A DNA stretch of 64,000 nucleotides from the NCBI GenBank assembly GCA_963556255.1, contig OY744615.1:23084691-23148690 (forward strand). Direction: 5' to 3'. A program made the translations under genes and the position numbers. The notes under the pieces were generated by a model, which searched no databases, had not been told where the DNA came from, and was given only the letters and a program-made list of their open reading frames with translations. This DNA comes from Allolobophora icterica (Eukaryota > Annelida > Clitellata > Crassiclitellata > Lumbricidae). Below are positions 32,845 through 45,000 of the stretch, in pieces; positions within the stretch are counted from its first letter, which is position 1; each line of letters begins with the position of its first letter.

Positions 32845-34767
32845 TTGGGAGTAAATCACGGTCCACTGCAACCATTTGGCTGGTATCAAGGTAAAACACA
32901 GCACCAAATACATCGTAGCTACAGGGACAAGGAGGGTCAATACTGGGAAAGCAAAATCAAGTCCAGTTCCGGAGACCCGAGACGATTATGGTCCACCTTC
33001 AAGGACTTGTTAGGGAGCACAGGAGCTTCCTCCTTGACGGCTCCTCCTCCGTTCTCGGCCGACGAATATGCCAACTTCTACGCCACTAAGATCGATGCTG
33101 TTCGTCGGGACACCGCTGACTCTCCTCCGCCCTCGTTCTCCTCGACTGAGTTCTCTTTGTCCACCCTTGCTCCAGTCACTGAGTCTGAGCTTCGCCGCCT
33201 CATTCTTGCCTCGCCTGCCAAGTCGTCGGAATTGGATCCTCTTCCGACCTTTCTCATCCAGGAGCAAGTTGAAACTCTCCTTCCGTACCTGACGATTCTT
33301 TGTAACTCTTCTCTACGTGATGGTGTCTTGCCGGCTTCACAGAAACGTTCCATCATTTTGCCTACCCTGAAACAGATAGGCTTGGATCCCTCTAGCCCTT
33401 CGAATTTTAGGCCAATATCGAATGTTAGTTTCATATCTAAACTAATTGAGAAACTTGTTGCTTCTCAGCTACTGACCTATCTAGACTCTAACAATCTTCT
33501 ACCCTGCCGTCAGTCGGGTTTCCGTAAGGGACACTCTACTGAGACCCTCCTTCTTAGTCTTCTTAATGATGTTTACAGTGCCATTGATCGCTCTCAACTT
33601 ACTCTTCTTGCACTTTACGATGTTAGTGCAGCCTTCGACACGGTAGATCATGATCTTCTACTGCGTCGCCTTTCTACCTCCTTTGGTATCTTCAACCTAC
33701 CTCTACAGTGGCTTTCGTCATACCTATCTGACCGCACTTCGTCTACTGTCTTCCACTCCTCGCGTTCTCCTTGGATTCCTGTACCTGTTGGCCTCCCCCA
33801 GGGTTCTGTGCTTGGCCCTCTTCTTTATATCCTCTTTACTGCTGACCTTGAATCTGTTCTTGCTGCTAGTGCTCTTTCTAGCCATTCTTACGCTGATGAT
33901 CTCCAGTCCTATCTGCATTGCTCTGCACGGGATGCTCTGAGTGCTGTTCGCTTGATGTCTCGTGCAACTGACACTCTATCTGCCTGGCTTTCTTCCAATC
34001 GCCTGAGACTTAATCCTCTTAAGACACAGTACATATGGCTGGGTACTCGCCAGCAGTTAGCAAAACTTGACCTGACCCTTTTGGCTGCTGAATTTCCTCT
34101 AATATCATTTTCTACCTCTGTCCGGAACCTTGGTGTCATTCTTGACCAGGAACTAACCTTTACTAAGCACCTCTCTTCTCTGTCTCGCTCCTGTTTCTAC
34201 CATCTCCGCCAGCTCAGGGTTGTTGCTCGCTCTCTCTCAGCCTCTGCTGCTTCAACTCTTATCCATGCCTTTGTTTGCTCTCGTTTAGATTATTGCTCTT
34301 CTCTCTACACCGGTCTTCCTCAAACCCGCCTGTCCTTCCTTGAGAGGATCCTGCGGTCTGCGGCGCGCCTTGTTGGCTCCATACCCCGCTATGGTAGTGT
34401 ATCCTCCTACATGCATCATACTCTTCATTGGCTTCCCATCCGGCAGCGTATCCTGTATCGGCTTTGCTCTCTCGCCTGGCAATGTGTATTGGGTATGGCT
34501 CCTTCCTACCTATGCTCTGTTTTCACTCTCTCTTCTTCTCTTACGGGTCGATCAGCCCTCCGTTCCTCTTCTCGGGGCGACTTTATAGTCCCGTATGCCC
34601 GCACTGCTACTATGCAGCGCCGAGCATTCTCTGTCGCTGGCCCAACTGCGTGGAATGACTTACCACCTCTCCTTCGCCTGTCTCCTCGTACTCACCCGTC
34701 TTCTTTTTACGCTCTATTGAAGACTTTTCTGTTTGATCAGGCCTGGCTTGGGAGTGCCTCTGAGTAG
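32845..34767 (+). CDS. LINE reverse transcriptase, truncated at the N-terminus
   Basis: About 615-640 uninterrupted codons of a Jockey-superfamily (CR1/L2-like) ORF2. The first 20 or so codons are probably flank; element-like sequence starts at YRDKEGQYWESKIKS (about 32917). The linker then reads KIDAVRRDTADSPPPSF. The reverse transcriptase contains NFRPISNVSFISKLIEK, QSGFRKGHSTETLLLSLLND, FDTVDHDLLLRRL, GLPQGSVLGPLLY and the catalytic YADD (Asp codons at 33895 and 33898, residues about 351-352). The thumb/C-terminal part includes TRQQLAKLDL, SRLDYCSSLYTGLPQTR and GPTAWNDLP. It has no stops or shifts, so the copy is young. Without an endonuclease it is not autonomous. Confidence 0.9.
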   Translation: MGVNHGPLQPFGWYQGKTQHQIHRSYRDKEGQYWESKIKSSSGDPRRLWSTFKDLLGSTGASSLTAPPPFSADEYANFYATKIDAVRRDTADSPPPSFSSTEFSLSTLAPVTESELRRLILASPAKSSELDPLPTFLIQEQVETLLPYLTILCNSSLRDGVLPASQKRSIILPTLKQIGLDPSSPSNFRPISNVSFISKLIEKLVASQLLTYLDSNNLLPCRQSGFRKGHSTETLLLSLLNDVYSAIDRSQLTLLALYDVSAAFDTVDHDLLLRRLSTSFGIFNLPLQWLSSYLSDRTSSTVFHSSRSPWIPVPVGLPQGSVLGPLLYILFTADLESVLAASALSSHSYADDLQSYLHCSARDALSAVRLMSRATDTLSAWLSSNRLRLNPLKTQYIWLGTRQQLAKLDLTLLAAEFPLISFSTSVRNLGVILDQELTFTKHLSSLSRSCFYHLRQLRVVARSLSASAASTLIHAFVCSRLDYCSSLYTGLPQTRLSFLERILRSAARLVGSIPRYGSVSSYMHHTLHWLPIRQRILYRLCSLAWQCVLGMAPSYLCSVFTLSSSLTGRSALRSSSRGDFIVPYARTATMQRRAFSVAGPTAWNDLPPLLRLSPRTHPSSFYALLKTFLFDQAWLGSASE

Positions 34768-34814
34768 AGCCCTTGAAGAGGCGCTATATAAATTCCATGA
34801 TTGATTGATTGATA
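32850..34814 (+). mobile_element. CR1/L2-like LINE, 5'-truncated, open RT frame
   Basis: About 1.96-kb copy lacking the endonuclease region. The 3' end after the stop codon has CTTGAAGAGGCGCTATATAA followed by the terminal (GATT)n repeat at about 34797-34812. The exact 5' boundary and a target duplication are not clear. Confidence 0.88.
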
Positions 34815-36043
34815 TGTTGAATGATTAATAAATGGTTCCTAAAGCTATGGTCAACTGATATCAATATTCAAAGCACATTTCAACTTATATCAACCAACCA
34901 ATCTATTCTTTTGAACTGTTTTACATGTGTTACACATAAAAGCAGAAATGTGCAGTCTACAACAATGAGCAATGAGCCCATGGACTCCAAGATCTGTCAT
35001 ATACTTAGCATTATAGCATTCCTGTATTCAACCACCTTTCGTCTCTTTATCAGTAAGGAAACAGCAACATCAACCTGACAGCAAATAAAAAATAAGACCA
35101 CAAGAGACAATGATTCCAAATAAATGTCAAAATAAAGACCAAACCGTGAAGAAACGAACACCTTATTCACCACGAAGCTACTTCACTATTCTTTACACTA
35201 CAGCCATTGAAGCATAATTTCAAATTTCAACTTAAGTACACATATACTCAAATGGGTTGTTTGTACTTAATCACGCTTGCTTTCTGCTGGCCCTCCACCT
35301 TGCAGATGTATGCCAAGACCACCACAACTGCAAGCCCATTTGTACAGTCTTAAGTTCATCATCACCATTTCATATTCTCATTAAGGAAGCAGCATACTCA
35401 TACATGTCAATAAATAAAAAAATCTACAATACAGTCATATTTTCCTTAGTTCCATGGCTAATTAAAATACCACACACTTCTTTAGTCAATCAATACCTCA
35501 CCAAAAATGGATAACTAATTTTAACATGGGCTCAAGTTTGAAACGAAAGCGTACAAATACTAAAACCGAACACATTTCCTGTGTGTTTACCACACACTAT
35601 CTACAATGTAAAATACAGTTTACCATTATGGCAATGCAATGCAGAGTAGCACAACCCACGGTATCAACAACATCCATTAACTCTTCCCTGCTGCGCTAAA
35701 ACTAGATCATTACATTTCCTAGAAACAAAGTTATTAAATGTTCCAGGAGTAAAATGACTACATTTCCCTTTTTTAAATTACCAAATTTCCCAAAGGTATA
35801 TTTACTAAAGTGGCCAAAGATGAACTTACTGAATGTCTCATAGCAAAAGTAATTTGAATGTCCCATAAAAAGATTATTTAAAAAACATACACAAAGCATA
35901 CAGACTTAACGAGACCAGCATAAACCGATAAGGCAGAAAGTTTTACATATTTAATAAAACACTGTTTAGGCTTTGTGTACTTTTTAGATGTAAGGCACTG
36001 GGAATTTGAATTTGCTTAAAAACAAAGTTTGTGTATGAGCACT
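34815..36043 (-). terminator. PLEKHM1-like 3' UTR and downstream spacer
   Basis: AT-rich, no gene recognised. A minus-strand ATTAAA at 35955-35950, about 90 bp after the stop codon, is a candidate polyadenylation signal. Confidence 0.4.
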
Positions 36044-39000
36044 TCACGTAGGTACATGGCAGTTGCCATTTTCCAACTGAAAGGAATAGTCAACCGAATC
36101 AATGGGGTCACTGCCTGCCTTCTGGAGAATGTTCTCCCGCTCTGACATACGTTTGCACTTGGGACACGGTACCAGATGAGTTTTACAATGACTGTGATAG
36201 ACGGCTTTGCAGTCTTGACACTGAAAAATTAAACAGAACCAAATACATTCAGCTTTACCAAGTTTCGTTCACAAACAAGTTGACTGTATAGTCGGGCTTC
36301 ACTGATCAGATCACCTTTCCAATACGCCATCTCTTCCGCTGAACCCTTTAACAGTGACACTGGTAAAACAGATTAAATTATCACTGCTGGTTATCATTAT
36401 GCAATAGTAAACCGGAGCGCTTCTGAGTAGGTTTCTTGAAGGTGCGCTATATTAAATTTCTGAATGAATGAATGAATGAATGAATGAATGAATACTGACA
36501 TAGAGGTAGTTGGTTCCAAAATATAATCCCACAAAATATAATTGAGATGATGAAATGCTTTACAATAACCACTCTTTGATGCCTAAAGAAAGACTAATTC
36601 ACGTACCCTGAATGTAGAACTTGTTTCAAATGGGTAAATGACTTTTGCAAGTCTGCAGATCTCACAGTAGAACCCTTTCTGACAGCATCGCGGACAGCCA
36701 TACACATGACTCGTAGCAAACTTAACAATCTTCTGCAACCTTTTCTGCAAGGCACCTGAAGGCACCAGTGTCAGATCCTAAAACAACATCACACAACAGA
36801 TCACACAGTTACATACAACTAAAATAAAGAACCAATAATACAGCATTTGCCTCTAATTATCCTTCACTCCCATCATTACCACACTATTACAAGCTTCTTT
36901 GTACTAGTGAAAACTCCTTCCCCACTACTACTTCTTTTTGGAGGCAATGGATCAGCATTCTCGAAGCACTTTCTACCCAACTAAGGCCAGGAAGCTAATG
37001 ATCCAACCAGCAGACTAAATTCTATAAGGAATCCCGGTCATGTGTGACCAACAACTGTGAAAGCAGCAGACCCTAAAGTGCCTTTGTCTTCTGACTTTCA
37101 AGCCATAGGACAGGTCCTGAGAATTCTTCAACTCAATGTTGAGGGTCTTTCAAAGGCCAAGCGTGAAATCATCATCAATTTCTGTAACCAAATCACATGC
37201 TAAGCCTTCCGTCATATCTTGATACATAGTTATCTTCAAATCGGCCTCCTAGACTGTTCTTGTGTGGTCTTGTGATGCTGGTACACTATCTAGGTTCAAG
37301 ACAACTTTGGGATCATGGGCTTTCAATGGCTGTGTCTTCATATTTACCACTAATTTAAAGGCCTGCCTTGTCAACTCGTTCTCTCATCAAGCAAATCAAG
37401 ACCCACCACTTTGTTCTGGCATTTCCATGACTACATGTCGGCCCCAGTGGACAGCCACCATGCCTCAGATTCAGACTTACTCACCTTGTGCACATAATAC
37501 GAACTTCAAATAACTAAAGAAATGTGCAAACATGTACCAATTCCATTTAAGAAATTAGAATTCATTCACTTTTAAGACTGCATTGGAAGCAATACAACTA
37601 CAGTGTTTAATACCAGAAATACTGTTAATATCATAACACTACACCAAAACTGCAGAAACATTTATCACATCTACGACAAGTACTGAAAACCTTTCAATAT
37701 TTGGTTTAACATGTATTTTGTTAAACATGAGGGAAACTTCTACAAATAAAAACCTAGTTTACCTTGAGTGAATACAAGTGAATTTTATCAAACAGGTAAG
37801 ACTGGCCGTTGAATTGTTCCATAAACTCAAGTCCCACGGCTTGAGTGCAGGTCATCAGGTATGACTTCACAAAGCGCAGCTGAGTTCTCAACATCTGAAA
37901 GGCAATCAGCATAAATAGTGACATTAAATTAAAATCCAGTACAAAGTAACTTAGATCATAGCTAAAGCAGTCATAACATACAGCAAGCTATAAAGGCTTG
38001 AACCCATGGTGTATAGAGTAAAGTTATCAATTAGCAGTCCTAAAAATTATTTACGGTACTTCAGTTTTAGGAAAACACAACATAAAACTTCATGACTGGA
38101 TTAGATTTTAAGTTTAGAGTTTATCTGTTGTTAAATTTTTTATCATGTTTTAGCTTTAGTTAAAACTGCTCTTAATCTCTTGGCCAAACTGGTATGCAGT
38201 AAATTAGCAGTTACCTTGATGTAGAATGACATGTAAGAGCATATTAAGCAGTTATACTAAGAAGTTAAATAAGTGATTTTTGGGGATAGTGTTTGCAAAC
38301 TGTAATACAGAGTTAGAGTTTAAAACTAGAAACTAAAGAATATTACAGTAAAAAAGTACCTCTGACTAGAAGGGTATTAACAAGGTTCTTTGAGAGCCAA
38401 ATTATCACAGTATACACAAGATGAAAGTATGCTTCCTCACTGTTTCATTAACAAAGAATTAGGTAAATTTCCATACCAGGATGGAGTCAAGTGGTTTAAC
38501 ATGGCCATAAAGTTTGATGTTGAGACTCTCGATATCTAGAAGCGGAGTTTCAAAGTTCTTTTGTAGGAAGTCGAAACTAAGGTTGGAGACTGAAACATTA
38601 AACAAAAGAAAAGATCTTGATCATAAGTGCTAAACTGTGCTCCATCCTATCTTAGGGAACCATGAATTTCAGTATTATCTGTTCCCCGCTGTAGATCTCT
38701 TAGCTCGGCAGTACAAGGCATCCTTCGTCCCATGCTTCTGCTACACAACATGGTAGCTTCGCCACGATCGGTCCTACCCTCCGAAACAGACTGCCACATG
38801 GCATCTGTGACATAAGCTTCTTGTCCATTCTCTGCCTGTAGTTTGCCAGTGATTGAAAACCATTCTGTTTGAATAGTGGTTTTGTGTTACCAGGTCAGGA
38901 GAGCCTCTGAGTAGTTTTTTCTTGTAAAAGTGCTGTATAAGTAAGCAATCATGATTAAAAGTCTAATTATGCAAAATTTAAGTACACAGCTTTTACTCTT

Positions 39001-42000
39001 ACAAAAACAGAACACGTTTAATACAAAGGTAACAAATTGCAGAACAGTAATGGCAAACTGAAGTCAAACTCAACTGAATTCATCTGGATGATCTAGTGGT
39101 CTATATGCCAAAAAGTACCACTTTGTTTAAAAGTGTAAGTGATTTTTAGTAATACCTCATGCAAAGTAGAAATACTGCAAAAGTCTTGAGGTAAGATTGC
39201 ATGAACCTGAAAAACATAAAATTCTCATCTGCCTCGTTTCATTTACAGCAGAGAATATGACTACAATCTGATAATGAGACAAGAACAAACCTTTGAAGGG
39301 TCTGAAGTCCCAGTTGTAGACAACTTTGGCCGGAATGCAGTGCTCTTTGTTCTCATGGCACTCATGGCAATAGTGGTATCCATCAAAAGCACAGACACGA
39401 TCCTGATCGTAGACTAAAACAAGAAAGCAGATCAATGACGGATTCAATGTAATGGTACAACGGAGCAGTTCAACAATCTCAAAGCATATAGTACTCGCAT
39501 ATTTTAATATGCAACTCAAGCAAATTCAGTGCTCATCCTCAGGAGCAGATAACTTCTGAATAGTAAAAATCTTTTTCTTTGACCACTTTCTTTCAAGCAT
39601 AAACCAGTAAATTTTTAAACTCAGCCATTTCTTCCTGTTGCCTTATAGCAAGTAAGCTGTCAATTTTGCCAGATGTACTAGTAGAGTTTGTACCATACGA
39701 GCAATGGAACAAGACTAAGGCTAACAAGCAAATGTCACATTTCCACTTGACCTGCTCCTATGCATAAACAATAAAAAGGCAGAACAACAGCAGAACAAGT
39801 GAGCAAGAGTTTGCATCTTCTATGAAGCCACGACCTTTCTACTCACACATTCCAATGGCTCTGGCACAGTTTCGACACTGGTAGCACTGCTGGCTCAAAC
39901 CTCTCTCAACGCTGATCTGAAAGAGAAACTCTGCCTGCTGCTCAGCCCTCTGCAATAAAAGGAAAATCCACAACACTTCCAATTATACATTAAAACTTCC
40001 AACTAACACCATATTGTTATCAAAACATTAATTCTCATAAACCACTTTCTGGGCCACATATAATTCAACTTCCACACACCATCGTTAAAATGCAACCTCA
40101 CAATTAACGATACTTGATGAGGCTCTAAAAGATAGCACAACAAAAACGTTCTCTTGTAAATACATACATGCACATATGTACATATGTATGAAAATACTTA
40201 ACATAGCACATTTTAAGAACTTCACAAAAGCACTGCACTCCCTAGGACTATCTAAACGAGTTAAACATACACACTTACATGCACATTGCACGCATACATA
40301 CACCCGTACACAGCTACATCTACATACATACTTACACACACATATTTATATAAACACACAATATTGAATGAAGACCAGTTCCTCAATGCATTCCTCTGTC
40401 TTCTATAGTAACAACTTCACTTGTCAATGGACAGCTCTTCACATAATCGATTATGTCTCATAATTAATAATCTAGCACTTGAAAAACATGAGTTTCATAA
40501 TACCTTACATTATAATTATCAATCATTAGATTGTAGGTCAATGGCCCAATGATTAGATTGTGGGTCAATGGCCCCATGATTAGATTAGACTCACATCATC
40601 CACTGAGTTATCGTCCACTGTGCTTGACGAAGCCCAACCAGAACTTGAGTAATCTTCCTAAAAACAAATAAAATCTATAAAGATATCGACAATAAATAGC
40701 AATCCTTTAATAAGTGCTTCCATTGGGTAAACCAGTTCTGATCTTAAATGTTTAGAAGATAACATCTCCACTGTCATTCTCTGACAGTCACTAACTTATC
40801 CAGAAATATAAGCAATGTATAAAGCAGCTCTGCCAAATATACATAATTCTGTGTTCGAATGGTAATTGTAATTAGTAACTTGATCTTGATCTATGTTTAG
40901 TGTGCAGCATATAGTAGCTGTTCATACTGAGCCACAGAAAGCAAGAAAATGATGACAATGACAACAGAATGATTACATGGACAAAATAAACATAATCTCA
41001 CTTGAACTGTCTCTCCAGATTCGTCAAAGTGTGGAAGGTTGTCGATTATTGCATCAAGCGTTCGAATTTTGGTTTGAGCAGCCGACGGAATGTAAGCCTT
41101 CAGCATAGTATTAAAGGATTCTGCAACAACAAAAACAATTATTTTACACTTCACTACTGATAATTAAATCATTTAAGTGCTAAAGAAATCTGCTAATTAC
41201 ATCAAATCACTTAAGGCTATCTTATCAACTATGTGTATATCATATTTTTACAATAATTAGATATATTGTGCATCTGACTAGTGACATCATCTTTCTTTCT
41301 GTGTCAGCTTAATTGGCTAGTTTCTAAAAATATAGTTCAATTTGTGTGATCTGGATAATCACTGATGCTTGGCCGTTTCCTTCTCGTCGCCAACAACTTT
41401 ATCCATGTCTCACAAAGGCAGAATACTGAATTTAAATGCCAGACACAACAAGAAATTAAAATATCCGTTTAAAATACCAGAGCTCATGCCTCTGAGATTA
41501 ATGAGCCAGTCACATGTAGTAACTGCTCGGCAGATATATTATATGAAAAAAATAACAATAATTTTTTCACACAGTTTAACCTGCAGGTACTTCATCCTGT
41601 TAATTTCACAAATACATCAACAGTATGCCAAAACTTTGTACACTTGGACTGGTACTCTATATATTTCTGCCAAGATTAACGTAAATGCTTGTAAGGATTC
41701 CTCAGGCGAATGCTTGTTGTCACCTTGGTGTGCCTCTCGGCCATGACCTTACTTTGGAGTAATCCATAAATTTTACACCGGGTGAAGCATCATTCCTAAT
41801 ACAATGCTTAATCCTTACTGATTTGGATCAATGAAATATGTCTTTGGCTCCCTCTTAGTTTTTCCATGCTTCAATATCCCTTTTTCCATGTCACTGTGGA
41901 CTGCCCTATGTGGTTTCAGCTACACTGATTCTCAAACTTATCCAGAGTTTGGTATGTACATTCTGATTATCAGCAACTATGAACTGATGTCTTCAGCATT

Positions 42001-45000
42001 ATCAAGTTTATCACGAATAGCAAAGATTTCCTCTTTTTTTATCGCAGCCAGCACCCAGCTGTGCAATCAACCCTTGGTCAGAGCTTACACACATTTTGCA
42101 TACTGACATATTGCATTGCATGCTAAAAGAACTCATCTAGCTGTCAGCTGCTGACCTAAAGCATTATAAGGTCTGACGCTTGTGTGAGCTATGTCACTAT
42201 GTGGCTAAGGGATTTAGTTGTTCTCTGCTCTGCAAATTGAAGGTGCACTCTTTCTGCATTTGACCATATTCATGGAACAATCACTCTTCAAATTCTTCAT
42301 TTGGCTCTGCTGAGCAATGACTAAACTATTCTACCCTATTGTCTTTGCACTTCTAAAAGGTTCTCAATAAGCACTATAAAAATCAATGCCTCATTGCAAG
42401 ATCCTGTTTTTGATGGACTTGTTGACTGGTGGCTCATTAGTCTGTTGAATGATGAATTCAAAAACCTATTATGGCTGAACCAACCTTCACGACGTCTCAC
42501 AGGAAGATCAAGGTCATCATCATCATCATCAAAGTCATCAGGACTCTGAGGGTGATTTAGTTTTTCCACTTCATTAGACACTCCCATCTGTCCTGATGTC
42601 TTTTCTTCTAGTCTGTTCGATGCCTCCAATACTCTAACTTCGTGTGTGACTCCTATGCCTCCGGCCAACGGAACCCTGTCTGTTTCTGTCACTTGAGATG
42701 ACGCTTCCACTTCTCCCGCTTTCCCACGGTCATCCGTTTGTCGCATCTGACGCGCTGGACTATGTTTCCTCTCTCCATCTTTGCCGCCTTTTATCCGGAC
42801 ACAGTTTGAACGCCGATGACGCCCAACAGGCTCCTTCTTCAAAGATTCAACAGCAGCAACTTTCATATTCGCTTTTTCATTCTGTTCCATCACATCAGAC
42901 TTCCCTTCTTCAAATGGATTGCAGCCTGTGACTTCTGGTTTCGGTTCTTCGATCTTTGGATTCTCCGGCTTCTTGCCATTGGTTGCTGAACTGCAGTCTG
43001 AAGCTGTTGTTGATCTGTCATCTTCGAATCGATTGTAGTTCATAACTTTAGGTTTGCCTTCATCAAATGGGTTGCACAGCACCAGATCTGCTTTGTTATC
43101 ACACTTCACCTGTCCAACGTCACTTGCATCTTCGACACGATCTACTGTTGTGTTGGTGTTCGAATCCTTTCCTGGCACGTTTGTCTGGTTTCGGTCATAG
43201 TCCAGTGGATACCTGTCAAGGTTTGTTCGCACAATCCGTTCGAATCTCATGTCGCGCTGCTCGTCCGTACGCTCAGGATCAACCGATTCCTGGTCTGAGT
43301 CGGACGTAATTGCATACGCGATCTGATTGTAGATTGCCGGTTGGTTCTCAGTGAAGTCTGGTCGAGAGAGCATGCTCACAGGAGTCTCTGAGCAGTCGCG
43401 AAAAGCCGAGCTCATGGAGCGAATCGCATCAATTTCACTCTGGCTCAGCTGAAAGCTGGAGTCGTAGACAGCATCGGAAAGACCCTGTGGACAGCTGGAA
43501 GATGTTGGAATAGGAGTGGAAAAGGGAATTGGAGAGCGAGACTGGAGAATATGACGTTGGAGGTTGACGTCTAAGGCACTTTGGTTGGCGAAAGCTACAC
43601 AAACAAACACCACTTATATTACAAACAGCCGCAACGATAACATAATAACGACTTGTATCGCAGAGTGTACGAGTCCAAGCCTCTCCTGAGTCAGTTTCTA
43701 TGAAGGGACCTTGAGCAAGTCTTTCACTCACAGTTGCTTTGAACCTCAGGTTCAAATTTACTGACCTTACATGAATTATAAATGCCACATAATAATAATA
43801 ATAATAATAATAAACAGTACTAATCCCAAAATATAAAGAATACTAAGTGCTAACCTAAATAATATTAATAACAATAGCATAAATAACACTAACACATAAG
43901 AAACAATGAGTAGGGCCAGTATTTAAACATCAGACATGAAGTGGAAGTCTTCAAACATAATTAAACTTCACAACTGCTTCACAAAATTTAAAATGCAGTA
44001 GAAGTCTGGTAAAGAACATCACAGCAAGGCACAAATTAACTTAACGCATGCAACGACATCCTTCCCAGTGCTACCAAGTTACTACACGGAACTCATTAAT
44101 GCGTGGTACATAGACTGGCACCATACACATTAGCCAACTTGTTTGCATCGCAATGGCAGAAAAAGCTGAAAACCTTGTTTAATGATGACTGGTATTCAGC
44201 GAAAAGTGCTCCTGAAGAGTTTAACTCACAGGGCCTTAAATAAATGTTTATTTACATCAGAATATAATTATGAAATTTAACAAGAAGTAGCAACGACATT
44301 ACTAATAGACAGGTTAGGCTATTGGATCATCGATACCATAGCCTGATTTGCTTAGATTTTACACATTAGGTAATATTAGTTACAAATAATTTGTACAAAA
44401 ACAACCAAATCTAATTTTCAACCAAGGTAAACTTACACTCAGTTGCAGCAACAGCATTTGGCCAGTCTAAGTGACCAGAAGCGGCCATTCCTGACAGGAC
44501 AAGAGCCGTAGTTGTCCACTGGTTGAGTACCGTTGAATTATATGCCAGATTAAACATAAAATTACAAAGACCTGAAAATATAAATGCAGAACAGTGCAAC
44601 ATATTCAAACAGTCATACAGTGCTTGTATCTCAAAAGTAAGAATCAAGCAGATATTGGTACATATCACATAGGTTTTCAAAGCAGTGCTATTAAACTCCC
44701 ATTCACAGAATACAAATTACGTAATATCTTTCTCATAACAAACTATAAAAAGAAAACTAATGGTGTATGTATAACCTACACCAGTGAAATGCAAACAAAT
44801 ATTTGTTGCTTATCAAAGTAAAAAAAATTTTAAATTGGTATAATTTTTTTAACATAGAAATGCTTATAACACAAGAACCTCAGAAACCAACTCTCATGAA
44901 ATTATGCTCACAGAGGTGCATTTACAAATAGTCATGCATACTGTACGGCAAGAGGTTACCTTACGACAAGAGGTTACCTTACGGCAAGAGGTTACCTTAT

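Noticed and set aside
42698..43309. Plus-strand frames opposite the large PLEKHM1-like exon
   Set aside because: They are antisense shadows of a verified exon and lack any motif.
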